64,000 nt of DNA, from positions 4,073,501-4,137,500 of the forward strand of contig NZ_CP062229.1 in the NCBI RefSeq assembly GCF_024707545.1, in the 5' to 3' direction. This document shows, piece by piece, positions 38,024 through 48,126 of this stretch. Made by a program: the position numbers and the translations under genes. The stretch comes from Mesorhizobium onobrychidis (GTDB taxonomy: Bacteria > Pseudomonadota > Alphaproteobacteria > Rhizobiales > Rhizobiaceae). Position 1 is the first letter of the stretch. Each line of letters opens with the position of its first letter. The notes below the pieces were generated by a model. It had not been told where the DNA came from. It saw only the letters and a list, made by a program, of their open reading frames with translations, and searched no databases.

Positions 38024-39595
38024 ATGGCAGCACCATTTGATCTCAAGAACGATGGCGTGGTCGTCATCATCGGCTCGGGCGCCGGCGGCGGCACGCTCGG
38101 CAACGAACTCGCCCAGAAGGGCATCGATGTCGTCATCCTGGAAGCGGGCGCCCGCCACGAATACGAGGATTTCACCAACGACGAGTGGGATTCATTCGCC
38201 CAGCTCGCCTGGACGGACAAGCGCACGACCTCGGGCGACTGGCGGGTGGCGAAGGATTTTCCCAATTTGCCAGCTTGGATCGTCAAGGCGGTCGGCGGCT
38301 CGACCACGCACTGGGCGGGCGCCTCGCTGCGCTTTCAGGAGCATGAATTCAGAACGCTTTCGACCTACGGAAAACTGGAAGGCGCGAACCTGCTCGATTG
38401 GCCGATCACGCTTGCCGAGTTGGAGCCCTACTACGCAAAGGCCGAAGACAGACTGGGCGTGACGCTCACCAACAACATCCCAGGCCTTCCCGGCAACAAC
38501 AACTTCAAGGTGATGAAGGCCGGCGCCGACAAGCTCGGCTACAAGGAGTGCCACACCGGCCGGATGGCAATCAATTCCGAGCCGCGCGACGACCGCAATG
38601 CCTGCCAGCAGACCGGCTTCTGCTTCCAGGGCTGTAAATGGGGCGCCAAGTGGTCGACGCTCTACAGCGAAATTCCCAAGGGCGAGGCGACCGGTCATCT
38701 CGAGGTCAGACCAAACGCCATGGCGATCAAGATCAGCCACGACGCCAGCGGGAAAGTAACCGGCGTTGTCTATGCCGACAAGGACGGCAGACTGCAGGAA
38801 CAGAAGGCCCGCATTGTCGCCGTCGCCGGAAATTCGATCGAGAGCCCGCGGCTGCTGCTCAATTCGGCATCGAGCCAGTTTCCCGACGGCCTTGCCAATT
38901 CGTCGGGGCAGGTCGGCAAGAACTACATGCGCCACACCACGGGGTCGGTCTACGGCATCTTCGACAGGCCGGTGCATATGTATCGCGGCACCACCATGGC
39001 CGGTATCATCCGCGACGAAGTCCGCAACGATCCCTCGCGCGGCTTCGTCGGCGGCTACGAATTGGAGACGCTGTCGCTCGGCCTGCCGTTCATGGCCGCC
39101 TTCCTCAATCCCGGCGGCTGGGGGCGCTCCTTCACCACGGCGCTCGATCACTACGACCATATGGCCGGCATGTGGATCGTCGGCGAGGACATGCCGCGCG
39201 AGGAAAACCGCATCACGCTGCATGCCGATATCAAGGACGAGCACGGCATGCCGGTGGCGGACGTCCATTTCGACGACCATGCCAACGACACGGCGATGCG
39301 CAACCACGCCTACAAGCAGGGCTCGGCGCTCTACGCGGCGGTGGGTGCGACCCGGACCTTCCCGACGCCCCCCTATCCATCGACCCACAATCTCGGCACC
39401 AACCGGATGAGCGAGAAGGCGGCCGACGGCGTCGTCAACAAGCATGGCCAGGCGCACGACATCAAGAACCTGTTCGTGTCGGATGGCAGCCAGTTCACCA
39501 CCGGCGGCGCTGAAAATCCGACATTGACGATCGTGTCGCTGGCGATCCGTCAGGCTGACTATATTGCCGAACAGATGTTGGCCAAGAGCATTTAG
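38024..39595 (+). CDS. GMC-family FAD-dependent sugar/alcohol dehydrogenase
   Basis: A 523-residue glucose-methanol-choline oxidoreductase. The FAD site I-G-S-G-A-G-G-G-T-L-G-N-E-L is near residue 15, a Cys cluster C-Q-Q-T-G-F-C-F-Q-G-C near 195 resembles that of gluconate and sorbitol dehydrogenases, and the C-terminal H-N-L-G-T-N-R-M...N-P-T-L-T block holds the catalytic His/Asn region. It has no signal peptide of its own, so export with the upstream Tat subunit is inferred. The ATG at 38024 has GGGAGGAAA directly before it. No cytochrome c subunit is adjacent. Confidence 0.88.
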   Translation: MAAPFDLKNDGVVVIIGSGAGGGTLGNELAQKGIDVVILEAGARHEYEDFTNDEWDSFAQLAWTDKRTTSGDWRVAKDFPNLPAWIVKAVGGSTTHWAGASLRFQEHEFRTLSTYGKLEGANLLDWPITLAELEPYYAKAEDRLGVTLTNNIPGLPGNNNFKVMKAGADKLGYKECHTGRMAINSEPRDDRNACQQTGFCFQGCKWGAKWSTLYSEIPKGEATGHLEVRPNAMAIKISHDASGKVTGVVYADKDGRLQEQKARIVAVAGNSIESPRLLLNSASSQFPDGLANSSGQVGKNYMRHTTGSVYGIFDRPVHMYRGTTMAGIIRDEVRNDPSRGFVGGYELETLSLGLPFMAAFLNPGGWGRSFTTALDHYDHMAGMWIVGEDMPREENRITLHADIKDEHGMPVADVHFDDHANDTAMRNHAYKQGSALYAAVGATRTFPTPPYPSTHNLGTNRMSEKAADGVVNKHGQAHDIKNLFVSDGSQFTTGGAENPTLTIVSLAIRQADYIAEQMLAKSI

Positions 39596-39618
39596 CCATA
39601 CCCTCCCGACTGCCTGCT

Positions 39619-39646
39619 GGCGCGGAACCTCGCGAGGTTTCGCGCC
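39619..39646. terminator. Hairpin between convergent genes
   Basis: GGCGCGGAACCTCG meets CGAGGTTTCGCGCC with one mismatch, followed by TCTTCTT. A likely terminator for the GMC gene. Confidence 0.65.
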
Positions 39647-39662
39647 TCTTCTTGTCGGCTGT

Positions 39663-40058
39663 TCAACGCTTTGTGCAGGTCGAGGCGGTGAAGGCGCCGT
39701 CAGGCTGCTTCATGATGATGTCGAAGGACGGGCTGGTTTGACCGTCCAGGGTGGCTTGCGTGAGCGAGATCGAGTTGCCGCCGGTCGTATAGCCGCCCAA
39801 CGGGCCCAACCAGGTGATCTCGCCGTTTGCATCCATCTGATAGTTGTAGCCCTGCCGGGCGGTTCCGAAGGTCACCGGGCCGCTATAGACATTCCCCTTG
39901 ATGGTGATGTCGCCAAGGCTGAGGAACATGCCAAGCAGATAGACTTCGCAGTGATAGGTGCCGTCCGGCAATTTGCCATCTGTGAAGTCGGCGTGTGCAC
40001 TGCCGCTCGCGGCAGCCAGAAGCATGGTGCTGAAAATACAAGAAATCCTGGAGGCCAT
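39663..40058 (-). CDS. Small exported protein of unknown function
   Basis: A 131-residue protein with a signal peptide (about 1-23, ending S-A-H-A-D) and a beta-rich mature part (L-P-D-G-T-Y-H-C-E-V-Y and repeated Gly/Thr strands) with two cysteines that may pair. I do not recognise the family. The start at 40058 is the one that gives a signal peptide; an upstream in-frame ATG adds 28 unlike residues. It is convergent with the GMC gene and divergent from the urt operon, with about 300 bases of promoter region between. Confidence 0.65.
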   Translation of the reverse strand: MASRISCIFSTMLLAAASGSAHADFTDGKLPDGTYHCEVYLLGMFLSLGDITIKGNVYSGPVTFGTARQGYNYQMDANGEITWLGPLGGYTTGGNSISLTQATLDGQTSPSFDIIMKQPDGAFTASTCTKR

Positions 40059-40300
40059 GACGTCGCTCGTTTGAAGATCGAACTTGCCCCATTTTCCTGC
40101 TGCGCTGCAACGGTTCGCCGTCTTTGATCTGGCTCTGCTCAAAATTGGTGCGTTAATTTGAGAGTGATCAAAAATTAGGCGAGAGCGGGGAATTTTTTCT
40201 CAAGCAGAGCACCGGCGGCGGCGCTTTTCTTTGGCGGCTAACATATTAACCGGCTGATAGGGCTGGGAAATCCAAGCCCACTTATTTTTGCTCCCGCGGT

Positions 40301-40316
40301 TGGCACAGCCGTTGCA
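40301..40316 (+). promoter_or_regulatory. Sigma-54 (RpoN) promoter of the urt operon
   Basis: TGGCAC-N5-TTGCA has GG and GC exactly ten bases apart, the -24/-12 elements of RpoN promoters. It ends 44 bases before the urtA start codon, leaving a leader of about 35 bases. Sigma-54 control with an NtrC-type activator fits urea uptake under nitrogen limitation. No clear NtrC dyad was found upstream. Confidence 0.8.
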
Positions 40317-40360
40317 TGGTCTGTTTGCGATGCGATCAACCAGCTAGGGAGTTTTGAAAT

Positions 40361-41671
40361 ATGAGGGGCAGTTTCTCGACAATAACAAAAATGCTTTCGG
40401 CAGGCGCGGTCACGGCCGGCCTGCTGATGAGCGTCCCGGCCAGGGCGGCTGACGACACGATCAAGGTGGGTATTCTCCACTCGCTGTCGGGTACCATGGC
40501 GATTTCGGAGACGACGCTGAAGGACGCCATGCTGATGCTCATCGAAGAGCAGAATGCAAAGGGCGGCCTGCTCGGCAAGAAACTCGAAGCGGTCGTCGTC
40601 GATCCGGCTTCGAACTGGCCGCTGTTCGCCGAAAAGGCGCGCGAGCTGATCTCCAAGGACAAGGTCGCGGCGGTGTTCGGTTGCTGGACCTCGGTGTCAC
40701 GCAAGTCAGTGCTGCCGGTGTTCAGCGAGCTCGATAACATCCTGTTCTACCCCGTCCAGTATGAGGGCGAGGAGAGCGAGCGCAACGTGTTCTACACCGG
40801 TGCGGCGCCGAACCAGCAGGCAATTCCGGCCGTCGACTATCTGATGAGCGAGGACGGCGGTTCGGTGAAACGCTGGGTGCTTGAAGGCACCGACTACGTT
40901 TATCCGCGCACCACCAACAAGATCCTCGAAGCCTATCTGAAAGCCAAGGGCGTCGCCGCCGAAGACATCATGGTCAACTATACGCCGTTCGGCTTCTCCG
41001 ACTGGCAGACCGAAGTCTCGACGATCAAGAAGTTCGGCTCGGCCGGCAAGAAGACCGCCGTCGTCTCGACCGTCAATGGCGACGCCAACGTGCCGTTCTA
41101 CAAGGAACTCGGCAACCAGGGCGTCAAGGCCGAGGACATCCCGGTCATGGCCTTCTCGGTCGGTGAGGAAGAACTTGCCGGTCTCGACACCGCGCCGCTC
41201 GTCGGCCATCTCGCCGCCTGGAACTATTTCCAGAGCATCGATACGCCCGAGAACGCCAAGTTCATCGCCGACTGGCACAAGTTCATCAAGAGCGACAAGC
41301 GCACCACCAACGACCCGATGGAAGCCCACTATGTCGGCTTCAACATGTGGGTGAAGGCGGTTGAGAAGGCCGGCACCACCGATCCTGACAAGGTCATCGA
41401 CGCCGTGATCGGCGTCTCGGTGCCGAACCTGACCGGTGGTTACTCGACCATGATGCCGAACCATCACATCACCAAGCCGGTGCTGATCGGCGAAATCCAG
41501 GCCGACGGCCAGTTCGAGACCGTCTCGCAGACGCCTGGCCTGGTGATGGGTGACGAGTGGTCTGACTATCTGGCTGATTCAAAGGACCTGATCTCCGATT
41601 GGCGCGCGCCTCTGTCCTGCGGCAACTTCAATGTTGCGACAGGCAAGTGCGGCGGCAAGGGAACCAACTGA
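40361..41671 (+). CDS. urtA: Urea ABC transporter substrate-binding protein
   Basis: A 436-residue periplasmic binding protein with a signal peptide (about 1-29, ending A-R-A-A-D). The mature part I-K-V-G-I-L-H-S-L-S-G-T-M-A-I-S-E is the UrtA hallmark, distinguishing it from amide/branched-chain amino acid binding proteins, along with F-G-C-W-T-S-V-S-R-K. It binds urea or short amides and delivers them to UrtBC. First gene of urtABCDE, with AGGGAG before the ATG and a sigma-54 promoter upstream. Confidence 0.95.
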   Translation: MRGSFSTITKMLSAGAVTAGLLMSVPARAADDTIKVGILHSLSGTMAISETTLKDAMLMLIEEQNAKGGLLGKKLEAVVVDPASNWPLFAEKARELISKDKVAAVFGCWTSVSRKSVLPVFSELDNILFYPVQYEGEESERNVFYTGAAPNQQAIPAVDYLMSEDGGSVKRWVLEGTDYVYPRTTNKILEAYLKAKGVAAEDIMVNYTPFGFSDWQTEVSTIKKFGSAGKKTAVVSTVNGDANVPFYKELGNQGVKAEDIPVMAFSVGEEELAGLDTAPLVGHLAAWNYFQSIDTPENAKFIADWHKFIKSDKRTTNDPMEAHYVGFNMWVKAVEKAGTTDPDKVIDAVIGVSVPNLTGGYSTMMPNHHITKPVLIGEIQADGQFETVSQTPGLVMGDEWSDYLADSKDLISDWRAPLSCGNFNVATGKCGGKGTN

Positions 41672-41797
41672 TCCTCCCGGGTCTGACCGGTCGTGGATTT
41701 CTCCACGACCCAGACCGCGACGCGTCCGGGCGAGCTCCTCCTCTCCTCCAGCCCGCCCGGACGCGAACTTCAACCCTTCAAGAGTCGCCAGAAACCG

Positions 41798-43414
41798 ATG
41801 ATCCTTATCCGCGCGATCGGCCTGACGCTGCTGCTTCTCCTGGGGCTTCTGCTGCCGTCGAACGCTGCCGAAGCGGATCTGCGCGCCATCATCGCCAAAT
41901 TTGCCACTGCCTCGAATTTTTCGGCCACCGAAGCTGTCGTGCGCGAGCTCGCGGCCACCGGTGATACTGCCGTCGAACGCCCGCTCGGCGCGCTTGCGGA
42001 GGGCAATCTTTACGTCCGAAAGTCCGATTCGCTGGTTTTCATCGGCAAGGAAGGCGGCGGCAGCGTTGAGCTGCTCGATCCGCTGAGCGGTGAAAAGTCC
42101 GGCGATGCGGCCAAGGCCGAGATCACCAAGATCAAGGTCAACAATACGCTGCGCCGCGCCGTCCGCGATATTCTGGGCACGCTGACGCTCGGCGCGAAAG
42201 ATCCGGCTGCGCGCATTGCTGCCGCCGACACGATGTTCAAGACGCCCGATGCCACAAACATCGAGCCACTTGATGCCGCAGTCGCCAGCGAGAGCGTGGC
42301 AAGCGTCAAAGCGCTGCTCGAACAGGCCCGCGCGGCGTCGGTTCTGGTTTCCGACCGGCCGGAGGCCGACAAACTGGCGGCGATCGCCCTGATCGGCGCG
42401 CGCGGCGACCGCAACGCGCTGTCCCTGCTCACCGCCGTCGAGGCCAATTCCGAGGGCGCGGTCAAGGACGCGGCGACGGCGGCGATCGCAAGCATCAATT
42501 CGACGCTGGCGCTGTGGGATGCGGGCCAGAACATCTGGTACGGCATCTCGCTCGGGTCGGTGTTGCTGCTGGCGGCGATCGGCCTCGCCATCACCTTCGG
42601 CGTGATGGGCGTCATCAACATGGCGCATGGCGAAATGGTCATGCTCGGCGCCTACACGACCTTTGTCGTGCAGGAGGTGATCCGCAATTCCTTTCCCGGC
42701 CTGTTCGACTGGTCGCTGGTCATCGCACTGCCGCTCGCCTTCTCGGTCGCGGCGCTCGTCGGCCTTGTCATTGAGCGGGGCGTGATCCGTTTCCTTTACG
42801 GCCGGCCGCTGGAGACACTGCTGGCGACATGGGGCGTCTCGCTGATCCTGCAGCAGGCCGTGCGCACCATCTTCGGGCCGACGAACCAGGAGGTCGGCAA
42901 TCCGTCATGGATGTCGGGTTCGTTCGATATCGGCCAGCTTGCCGTGACCTGGAACCGGCTCTGGATACTGGTATTCGCGCTCGGCGTGTTCGCGGTGCTG
43001 CTCTATGTGATGAAGCGCACGCCGTGGGGCCTGCAGATGCGCGCCGTCACCGCCAACCGCCGCATGGCCGCCTCGATGGGCATCAGGACGCCGTGGGTCG
43101 ACGCGCTGACCTTTGCGTTGGGGTCCGGCATTGCTGGCATCGCCGGTGTCGCGCTCAGCCAGATCGACAATGTCTCGCCCAATCTCGGCCGCGGCTACAT
43201 CATCGACAGCTTCATGGTCGTCGTCTTCGGCGGCGTCGGCAATCTCTGGGGCACGCTGGTCGGCGCCTTCTCGCTCGGCATCGTCAACAAGTTCCTCGAA
43301 CCCTATGCCGGGGCGGTCCTCGGCAAGATCGTCGTGCTGGTCCTCATCATCCTGTTCATCCAGAAACGCCCGCGCGGCCTGTTCGCGCTCAAGGGCAGGT
43401 CGGTGGAAGCATGA
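41798..43414 (+). CDS. urtB: Urea ABC transporter permease UrtB
   Basis: A 538-residue permease. Residues 1-25 look like a signal/anchor, residues about 25-270 are a soluble, probably periplasmic helical region, and the rest has about eight membrane helices with G-V-M-G-V-I-N-M-A-H-G-E, the LivH-type motif. The long N-terminal extension is a known feature of UrtB and separates it from LivH. The start at ATG 41798 gives the signal-like N-terminus. It overlaps urtC by four bases. Confidence 0.93.
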   Translation: MILIRAIGLTLLLLLGLLLPSNAAEADLRAIIAKFATASNFSATEAVVRELAATGDTAVERPLGALAEGNLYVRKSDSLVFIGKEGGGSVELLDPLSGEKSGDAAKAEITKIKVNNTLRRAVRDILGTLTLGAKDPAARIAAADTMFKTPDATNIEPLDAAVASESVASVKALLEQARAASVLVSDRPEADKLAAIALIGARGDRNALSLLTAVEANSEGAVKDAATAAIASINSTLALWDAGQNIWYGISLGSVLLLAAIGLAITFGVMGVINMAHGEMVMLGAYTTFVVQEVIRNSFPGLFDWSLVIALPLAFSVAALVGLVIERGVIRFLYGRPLETLLATWGVSLILQQAVRTIFGPTNQEVGNPSWMSGSFDIGQLAVTWNRLWILVFALGVFAVLLYVMKRTPWGLQMRAVTANRRMAASMGIRTPWVDALTFALGSGIAGIAGVALSQIDNVSPNLGRGYIIDSFMVVVFGGVGNLWGTLVGAFSLGIVNKFLEPYAGAVLGKIVVLVLIILFIQKRPRGLFALKGRSVEA

Positions 43415-44643
43415 TCACGGGACGCTTCTTCGCCGCCGGCGCCGACCGTCGTATCGCCATCACGATCTTCATTCTGCTGGCCGTCGCCATCATCGTGCCG
43501 TTGCTCAATCTGGCGGTCTCGCCGACGAGTGCGTTCTTTGTGCCGTCCTATGTCGTCGCGCTCACCGGCAAGTATCTCTGCTACGCGCTGCTCGCCTTGG
43601 CGCTCGATCTCGTCTGGGGCTATTGCGGCATCCTTTCGCTCGGCCATGGCGCCTTCTTTGCGCTCGGCGGCTATGCGATGGGCATGTATCTGATGCGCCA
43701 AATCGGCTCGCGCGGCGTCTACGGCAATCCGCTGCTGCCGGACTTCATGGTGTTCCTGAACTATAGGGAATTGCCGTGGTTCTGGTACGGCTTCGATCAT
43801 TTTTGGTTTGCCGCGATCATGGTGCTTGCGGTGCCCGGCTTGCTCGCCTTCATCTTCGGCTGGTTCGCCTTCCGCAGCCGCGTCACCGGCGTCTATTTGT
43901 CGATCATCACCCAAGCGATGACCTATGCGCTGCTGCTTGCGTTTTTCCGCAACGACATGGGTTTCGGCGGCAACAACGGCCTGACCGATTTCAAGGATAT
44001 TCTGGGCTTTAACGTGCAGGCCGACGCAACACGCTCGGCATTGTTCGCGGCCAGCGCCGTCACGCTGGCGCTCGCCGTCTTCGTCACCTGGGCAATCGTC
44101 GGTTCCAAATACGGCAAGCTGCTGATGGCGGTGCGTGACGCCGAGAGCCGCACGCGCTTTCTCGGCTGGCGGGCGGAGAACGTGAAACTGTTCGCGTTCA
44201 CCGTGTCGGCTGTCATGGCCGGCATCGCCGGGGCGCTCTACGTGCCGCAGGTCGGCATCATCAATCCGGGTGAATTCGAACCGTCCAATTCGATCGAGGT
44301 CGTGGTATGGGCGGCCGTCGGCGGGCGCGGCACCATTGTCGGGCCGATCATCGGCGCGCTTGTGGTCAATGCCGGCAAATCCTGGTTCACCGGCGTGCTT
44401 CCGGAGTTCTGGCTGTTTGCGCTGGGCGGACTGTTCGTTGCCGTCACGCTGTTCCTGCCCAGGGGGATTGTCGGCATGTGGGATTCCTGGCGCGGCAATG
44501 CCAAGGCGCTGCGTGCGGCCTCGATTGCCGAGGAAGCCGGCACCGATCCCGAAGCCCCGGCACCGCCGAAGATCGTCCGCTCGGCTGCGAGAACGCCGGG
44601 CGACTGGTCCGCGTCCGGCCCCGAACCGCAGCCGGCGGAGTGA
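43411..44643 (+). CDS. urtC: Urea ABC transporter permease UrtC
   Basis: A 410-residue LivM-type permease with about ten membrane helices and the cytoplasmic coupling motif G-K-L-L-M-A-V-R-D-A-E-S-R-T-R-F-L-G-W. Its ATG overlaps the urtB stop codon (ATGA), showing translational coupling. A polar tail of about 45 residues, rich in Pro and Ala, follows the last helix. With UrtB it forms the membrane channel. Confidence 0.94.
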   Translation: MITGRFFAAGADRRIAITIFILLAVAIIVPLLNLAVSPTSAFFVPSYVVALTGKYLCYALLALALDLVWGYCGILSLGHGAFFALGGYAMGMYLMRQIGSRGVYGNPLLPDFMVFLNYRELPWFWYGFDHFWFAAIMVLAVPGLLAFIFGWFAFRSRVTGVYLSIITQAMTYALLLAFFRNDMGFGGNNGLTDFKDILGFNVQADATRSALFAASAVTLALAVFVTWAIVGSKYGKLLMAVRDAESRTRFLGWRAENVKLFAFTVSAVMAGIAGALYVPQVGIINPGEFEPSNSIEVVVWAAVGGRGTIVGPIIGALVVNAGKSWFTGVLPEFWLFALGGLFVAVTLFLPRGIVGMWDSWRGNAKALRAASIAEEAGTDPEAPAPPKIVRSAARTPGDWSASGPEPQPAE

Positions 44644-44646
44644 GCT

Positions 44647-45389
<743 letters not shown>

Positions 45390-45393
<4 letters not shown>

Positions 45394-45461
45394 TCATGGT
45401 CTGGCGCGTTCCGTTCCATCATTTCGACCTTTCGTTCTTCAGGCGTTGGAGAAGGCGCTGA
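45390..45461 (+). CDS. Possible 23-residue micro-ORF between urtD and urtE
   Basis: An ATG overlapping the urtD stop codon (ATGA) opens a 24-codon frame that ends two bases before the urtE ATG. GGGGAG lies directly before it. The peptide begins M-I-M-V-W-R-V-P-F-H-H and ends in an Arg-rich stretch. It may only keep ribosomes moving from urtD to urtE. No homologue is known to me, so this may be chance. Confidence 0.3.
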
Positions 45462-45463
45462 CC

Positions 45464-46159
45464 ATGCTCGAAGTCTCCAACGCCACGCTGCACTACGGCG
45501 CCGCCCAGGCGCTGCGTGGCGTCTCGCTGAAGGCCGGCGCGGGCAAGATCACCTGCGTGCTCGGCCGCAACGGCGTCGGCAAAACCAGTTTGATGAGATC
45601 GATCGTCGGCCACCACCGGCTGACGAGCGGAAGCGTTGCCTTCGAGGGGAAGGCGCTCGACCGGAGCGCGGCGTATGATCGCGCCCGGTCGGGCATCGCA
45701 TTCGTGCCGCAGGGCAGGGAGATCTTCCCGCTGCTCACTGTGCGGGAAAACCTCGAATCGGGCTTTGCGCCATTGAAGCGCGCCGACCGCAACATTCCCG
45801 GCCACGTCTTCGAATTGTTTCCGGTGCTGAAGCAGATGCTCGGCCGCCGGGGCGGTGACCTTTCCGGCGGCCAGCAGCAGCAGCTTGCCATCGGCAGGGC
45901 ACTGGTGATGCGGCCGAAACTGCTGGTGCTCGATGAGCCGACCGAAGGCATCCAGCCGTCGATCATCAAGGATATCGGCCGCGCCATCCGCTATCTGCGC
46001 GACCAGGCTGATATCGCCGTGCTCCTGGTCGAACAGTATCTCGATTTCTGCCGGGAACTGGCGGATGAGGTCAACATCATGGACCGCGGCCAGATCGTCC
46101 ACACCGGCCCGGCCGAGGATCTCGACCGGGCGGATGTCCGGAAATTCCTGACCGTCTAG
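45464..46159 (+). CDS. urtE: Urea ABC transporter ATP-binding protein UrtE
   Basis: A 231-residue LivF-type ATPase: Walker A G-R-N-G-V-G-K-T-S, signature L-S-G-G-Q-Q-Q-Q-L, Walker B L-L-V-L-D-E-P-T-E-G-I-Q-P. The ATG at 45464 has GGAGAAGG upstream and matches the usual N-terminus (M-L-E-V-S-N-A-T-L-H-Y-G); a start 33 codons earlier gives unlike sequence. Last gene of the operon, followed by a long inverted repeat. Confidence 0.95.
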   Translation: MLEVSNATLHYGAAQALRGVSLKAGAGKITCVLGRNGVGKTSLMRSIVGHHRLTSGSVAFEGKALDRSAAYDRARSGIAFVPQGREIFPLLTVRENLESGFAPLKRADRNIPGHVFELFPVLKQMLGRRGGDLSGGQQQQLAIGRALVMRPKLLVLDEPTEGIQPSIIKDIGRAIRYLRDQADIAVLLVEQYLDFCRELADEVNIMDRGQIVHTGPAEDLDRADVRKFLTV

Positions 46160-46211
46160 AGCCTCAGTGGCGAATCGCAAACCTCTAGGATTAGCTGAAC
46201 CATCTCTCCCG

Positions 46212-46428
46212 TCGTCATCCTGGGGCGAAGCAAGGAGCGAAGCGACGCGGCGCAGACCCCACGATCCATTCCGTGACATCCGCCGAAGAGTGCAATGGCG
46301 AAGAGAAAAAGCCGTTCTCCAGCGCGTCCTTCGATCCTCAGTTCTGCACCGTTGCGATGCTTTGAAGTCACGGCATGGGATCCTTGGGTCTTCGCTCCGC
46401 TTCGCGTCGCTGCGCCCAAGGATGACGA
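46212..46428. repeat. Long interspersed inverted repeat, family P5
   Basis: Arms of about 62 bases, starting TCGTCATCCTGGGGCGAAG on the left and ending CGCCCAAGGATGACGA on the right, are complementary apart from a rearranged middle, around a 90-base centre. Common in rhizobial intergenic DNA by recollection. It fills most of the 500-base gene-free interval between urtE and the next gene and may also end urt transcription. Confidence 0.8.
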
Positions 46429-46659
46429 AATCACGAAGGTCTAGGAGATTTTCTTCAACGACATTGTTTGCAACTCTGGCGCGCTGAAAATTGCATGCTA
46501 GGCTTTACTTGGCCTTGTTGAGTCGGCCGCTTTCCGTATCAGTCTCGTTGACGGATCAAGGTGAGGCGTGGGCTCAGCCGGCACGTTCCGTGCAAGCAAC
46601 CCCTTCCTGCGATCCGATTTTTGTTCGACGCATTTGGGGCACTTGGGCCGGGGACGCCG

Positions 46660-46836
46660 ATGGAACGTTACGTCGAGGACTACCAGAAACGACGGCTCAC
46701 CGAGCGCGTCGACATCATGACCGCCATCAACATTCTGAAATCGCAAGGATACGACCACGACGAGCTGATCACAGAGATCACCAAGGTCTTCTACGTCGAT
46801 CTCGATACCTACAACGAGGTCGTGATGGCGGCGTGA
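46660..46836 (+). CDS. Small conserved protein of unknown function
   Basis: A 58-residue, charged, helical protein with no signal peptide or membrane segment (M-E-R-Y-V-E-D-Y-Q-K-R-R, later I-L-K-S-Q-G-Y-D-H-D-E-L). The ATG at 46660 has GGGGAC five bases upstream. Codon pattern and absence of Arg/Ser runs make it look real. I do not recognise a family. Confidence 0.6.
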   Translation: MERYVEDYQKRRLTERVDIMTAINILKSQGYDHDELITEITKVFYVDLDTYNEVVMAA

Positions 46837-46876
46837 GGGCTGACGGAAGGGGCGGATGCGCTATACCGCCAAGCGG

Positions 46877-48030
46877 CTAACTTGCGCGTCGGAAGGTCGA
46901 GGCCGCGACGCGGTTGCGACCGCCACGCTTGGCGGCATAGAGCGCCTTGTCGGCGGCGCTGAGCACCTTGTCAAAGCTCATGCCGTCCTTGCTGCCGAAA
47001 GCGTATCCGGCGCTGACCGTACATGTCAGGGGACGGGTTTCGGTCTCGATGACACGCGCGGCGAAGGCGGTGCGTATACGCTCGGCGGTGAACTCCACCG
47101 CTTCGGGCAGGGTGCGCTTCAGAACCAGCGCGAATTCCTCTCCGCCCATGCGCGCGGCGACATCGGTCGGGCGAAGGTTCTCGACCAGTTCCTCGGCGAA
47201 CACTCTCAGCACCTGATCGCCCGTGGCGTGGCCGAACTCGTCGTTGATGGCCTTGAAGCCGTCGAGGGTCGAACACGACCACCGCCGTGAAAGCCCCGAT
47301 CGGCGCGCCGCCATTGAGATCGAACAGTGCGCGGCGATTGAGCAGGCCGGTCAGCGGATCGGTCAGCGCATCCAGACGGTGGTATCGGGCCAGACGGCCC
47401 TGGTTGAGTGCCAGCGAAAGGGCGCCGATGCCGGTCATGCTGGCGATGACGACGACGAGGCTCAGATCCTCGGCCCAGTTGCTCGGCGCATGTCCGAGGA
47501 CAAGCTTCCCATCCCATGCAAGAGCCATGGCGCACAGCACAAAGGAAATGCCGGTGGTCGAGTAGAGCACGGTAAGGCCGATGATCGGGACAGGAGCTTC
47601 AGCGCGCCCGACCCAGTACTGATAGGCCGTTGCAAACAGAAGCAGGGCGGCAAGGAAATTTTCGAACATGAAGCCGAGCCCGTCATATCCGAGCGCCATC
47701 GGCGGCAGCGCCAGGGCAAGCGAGATGCAGCTGCCGAGCACCGTCAGCGGGATCGGCGACTGGCCTGACCTGAACTGGTAGGCGGCGCCCAGCATGGTCG
47801 AGAACCCAACCAGGAGCAAGGCGAAGGTCGCGATGCCGAGGATGCGTCCGGGCGTCTCGATATAGTCCTCGTATATGAATACGTCGCCGACGACCAACAA
47901 TGCGCTGATCGACCATGTCAGCAGAAACTTTTTCAGTTCGCGCGGTCAGCCAGATGCCGAACAACGTCAGGCTCAGGCAGGCGGCGGAAAAACCGACAGC
48001 CAGCAGAAGTGAGTGGTAGTCGAGCGACAT
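46877..48030 (-). pseudogene. Membrane GGDEF diguanylate cyclase gene with two frameshifts
   Basis: Three frames must be joined to read one protein. The first (from ATG 48030) gives the N-terminal helix, the second about six membrane helices and the start of the GGDEF domain (L-D-A-L-T-D-P-L-T-G-L-L-N-R-R), the third the rest, including the active site G-G-E-E-F. Each switch needs one base removed: near 47940-47948 in a GCGCG stretch, and near 47269-47273 where an extra C in a CCC run breaks the expected F-D-L-D-G-F. Catalytic and metal residues are otherwise intact, so this is either a very recent pseudogene or a sequencing error. If repaired, it makes cyclic di-GMP at the membrane. Confidence 0.8.
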
Positions 48031-48126
48031 GCCCTAACCCGCGGCTGCCCCAGCTCCGCGGATTCATGCAGCAAGGAGGTATCGATAAGGTTACGACGGC
48101 TGTGAAGATGCCATGATTCGATGTTG

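Noticed and set aside
40145..40260. Possible NtrC dyad upstream of the sigma-54 promoter
   Set aside because: Only partial GCACC/GGCGC matches were seen; no convincing TGCAC-N7-GTGCA.
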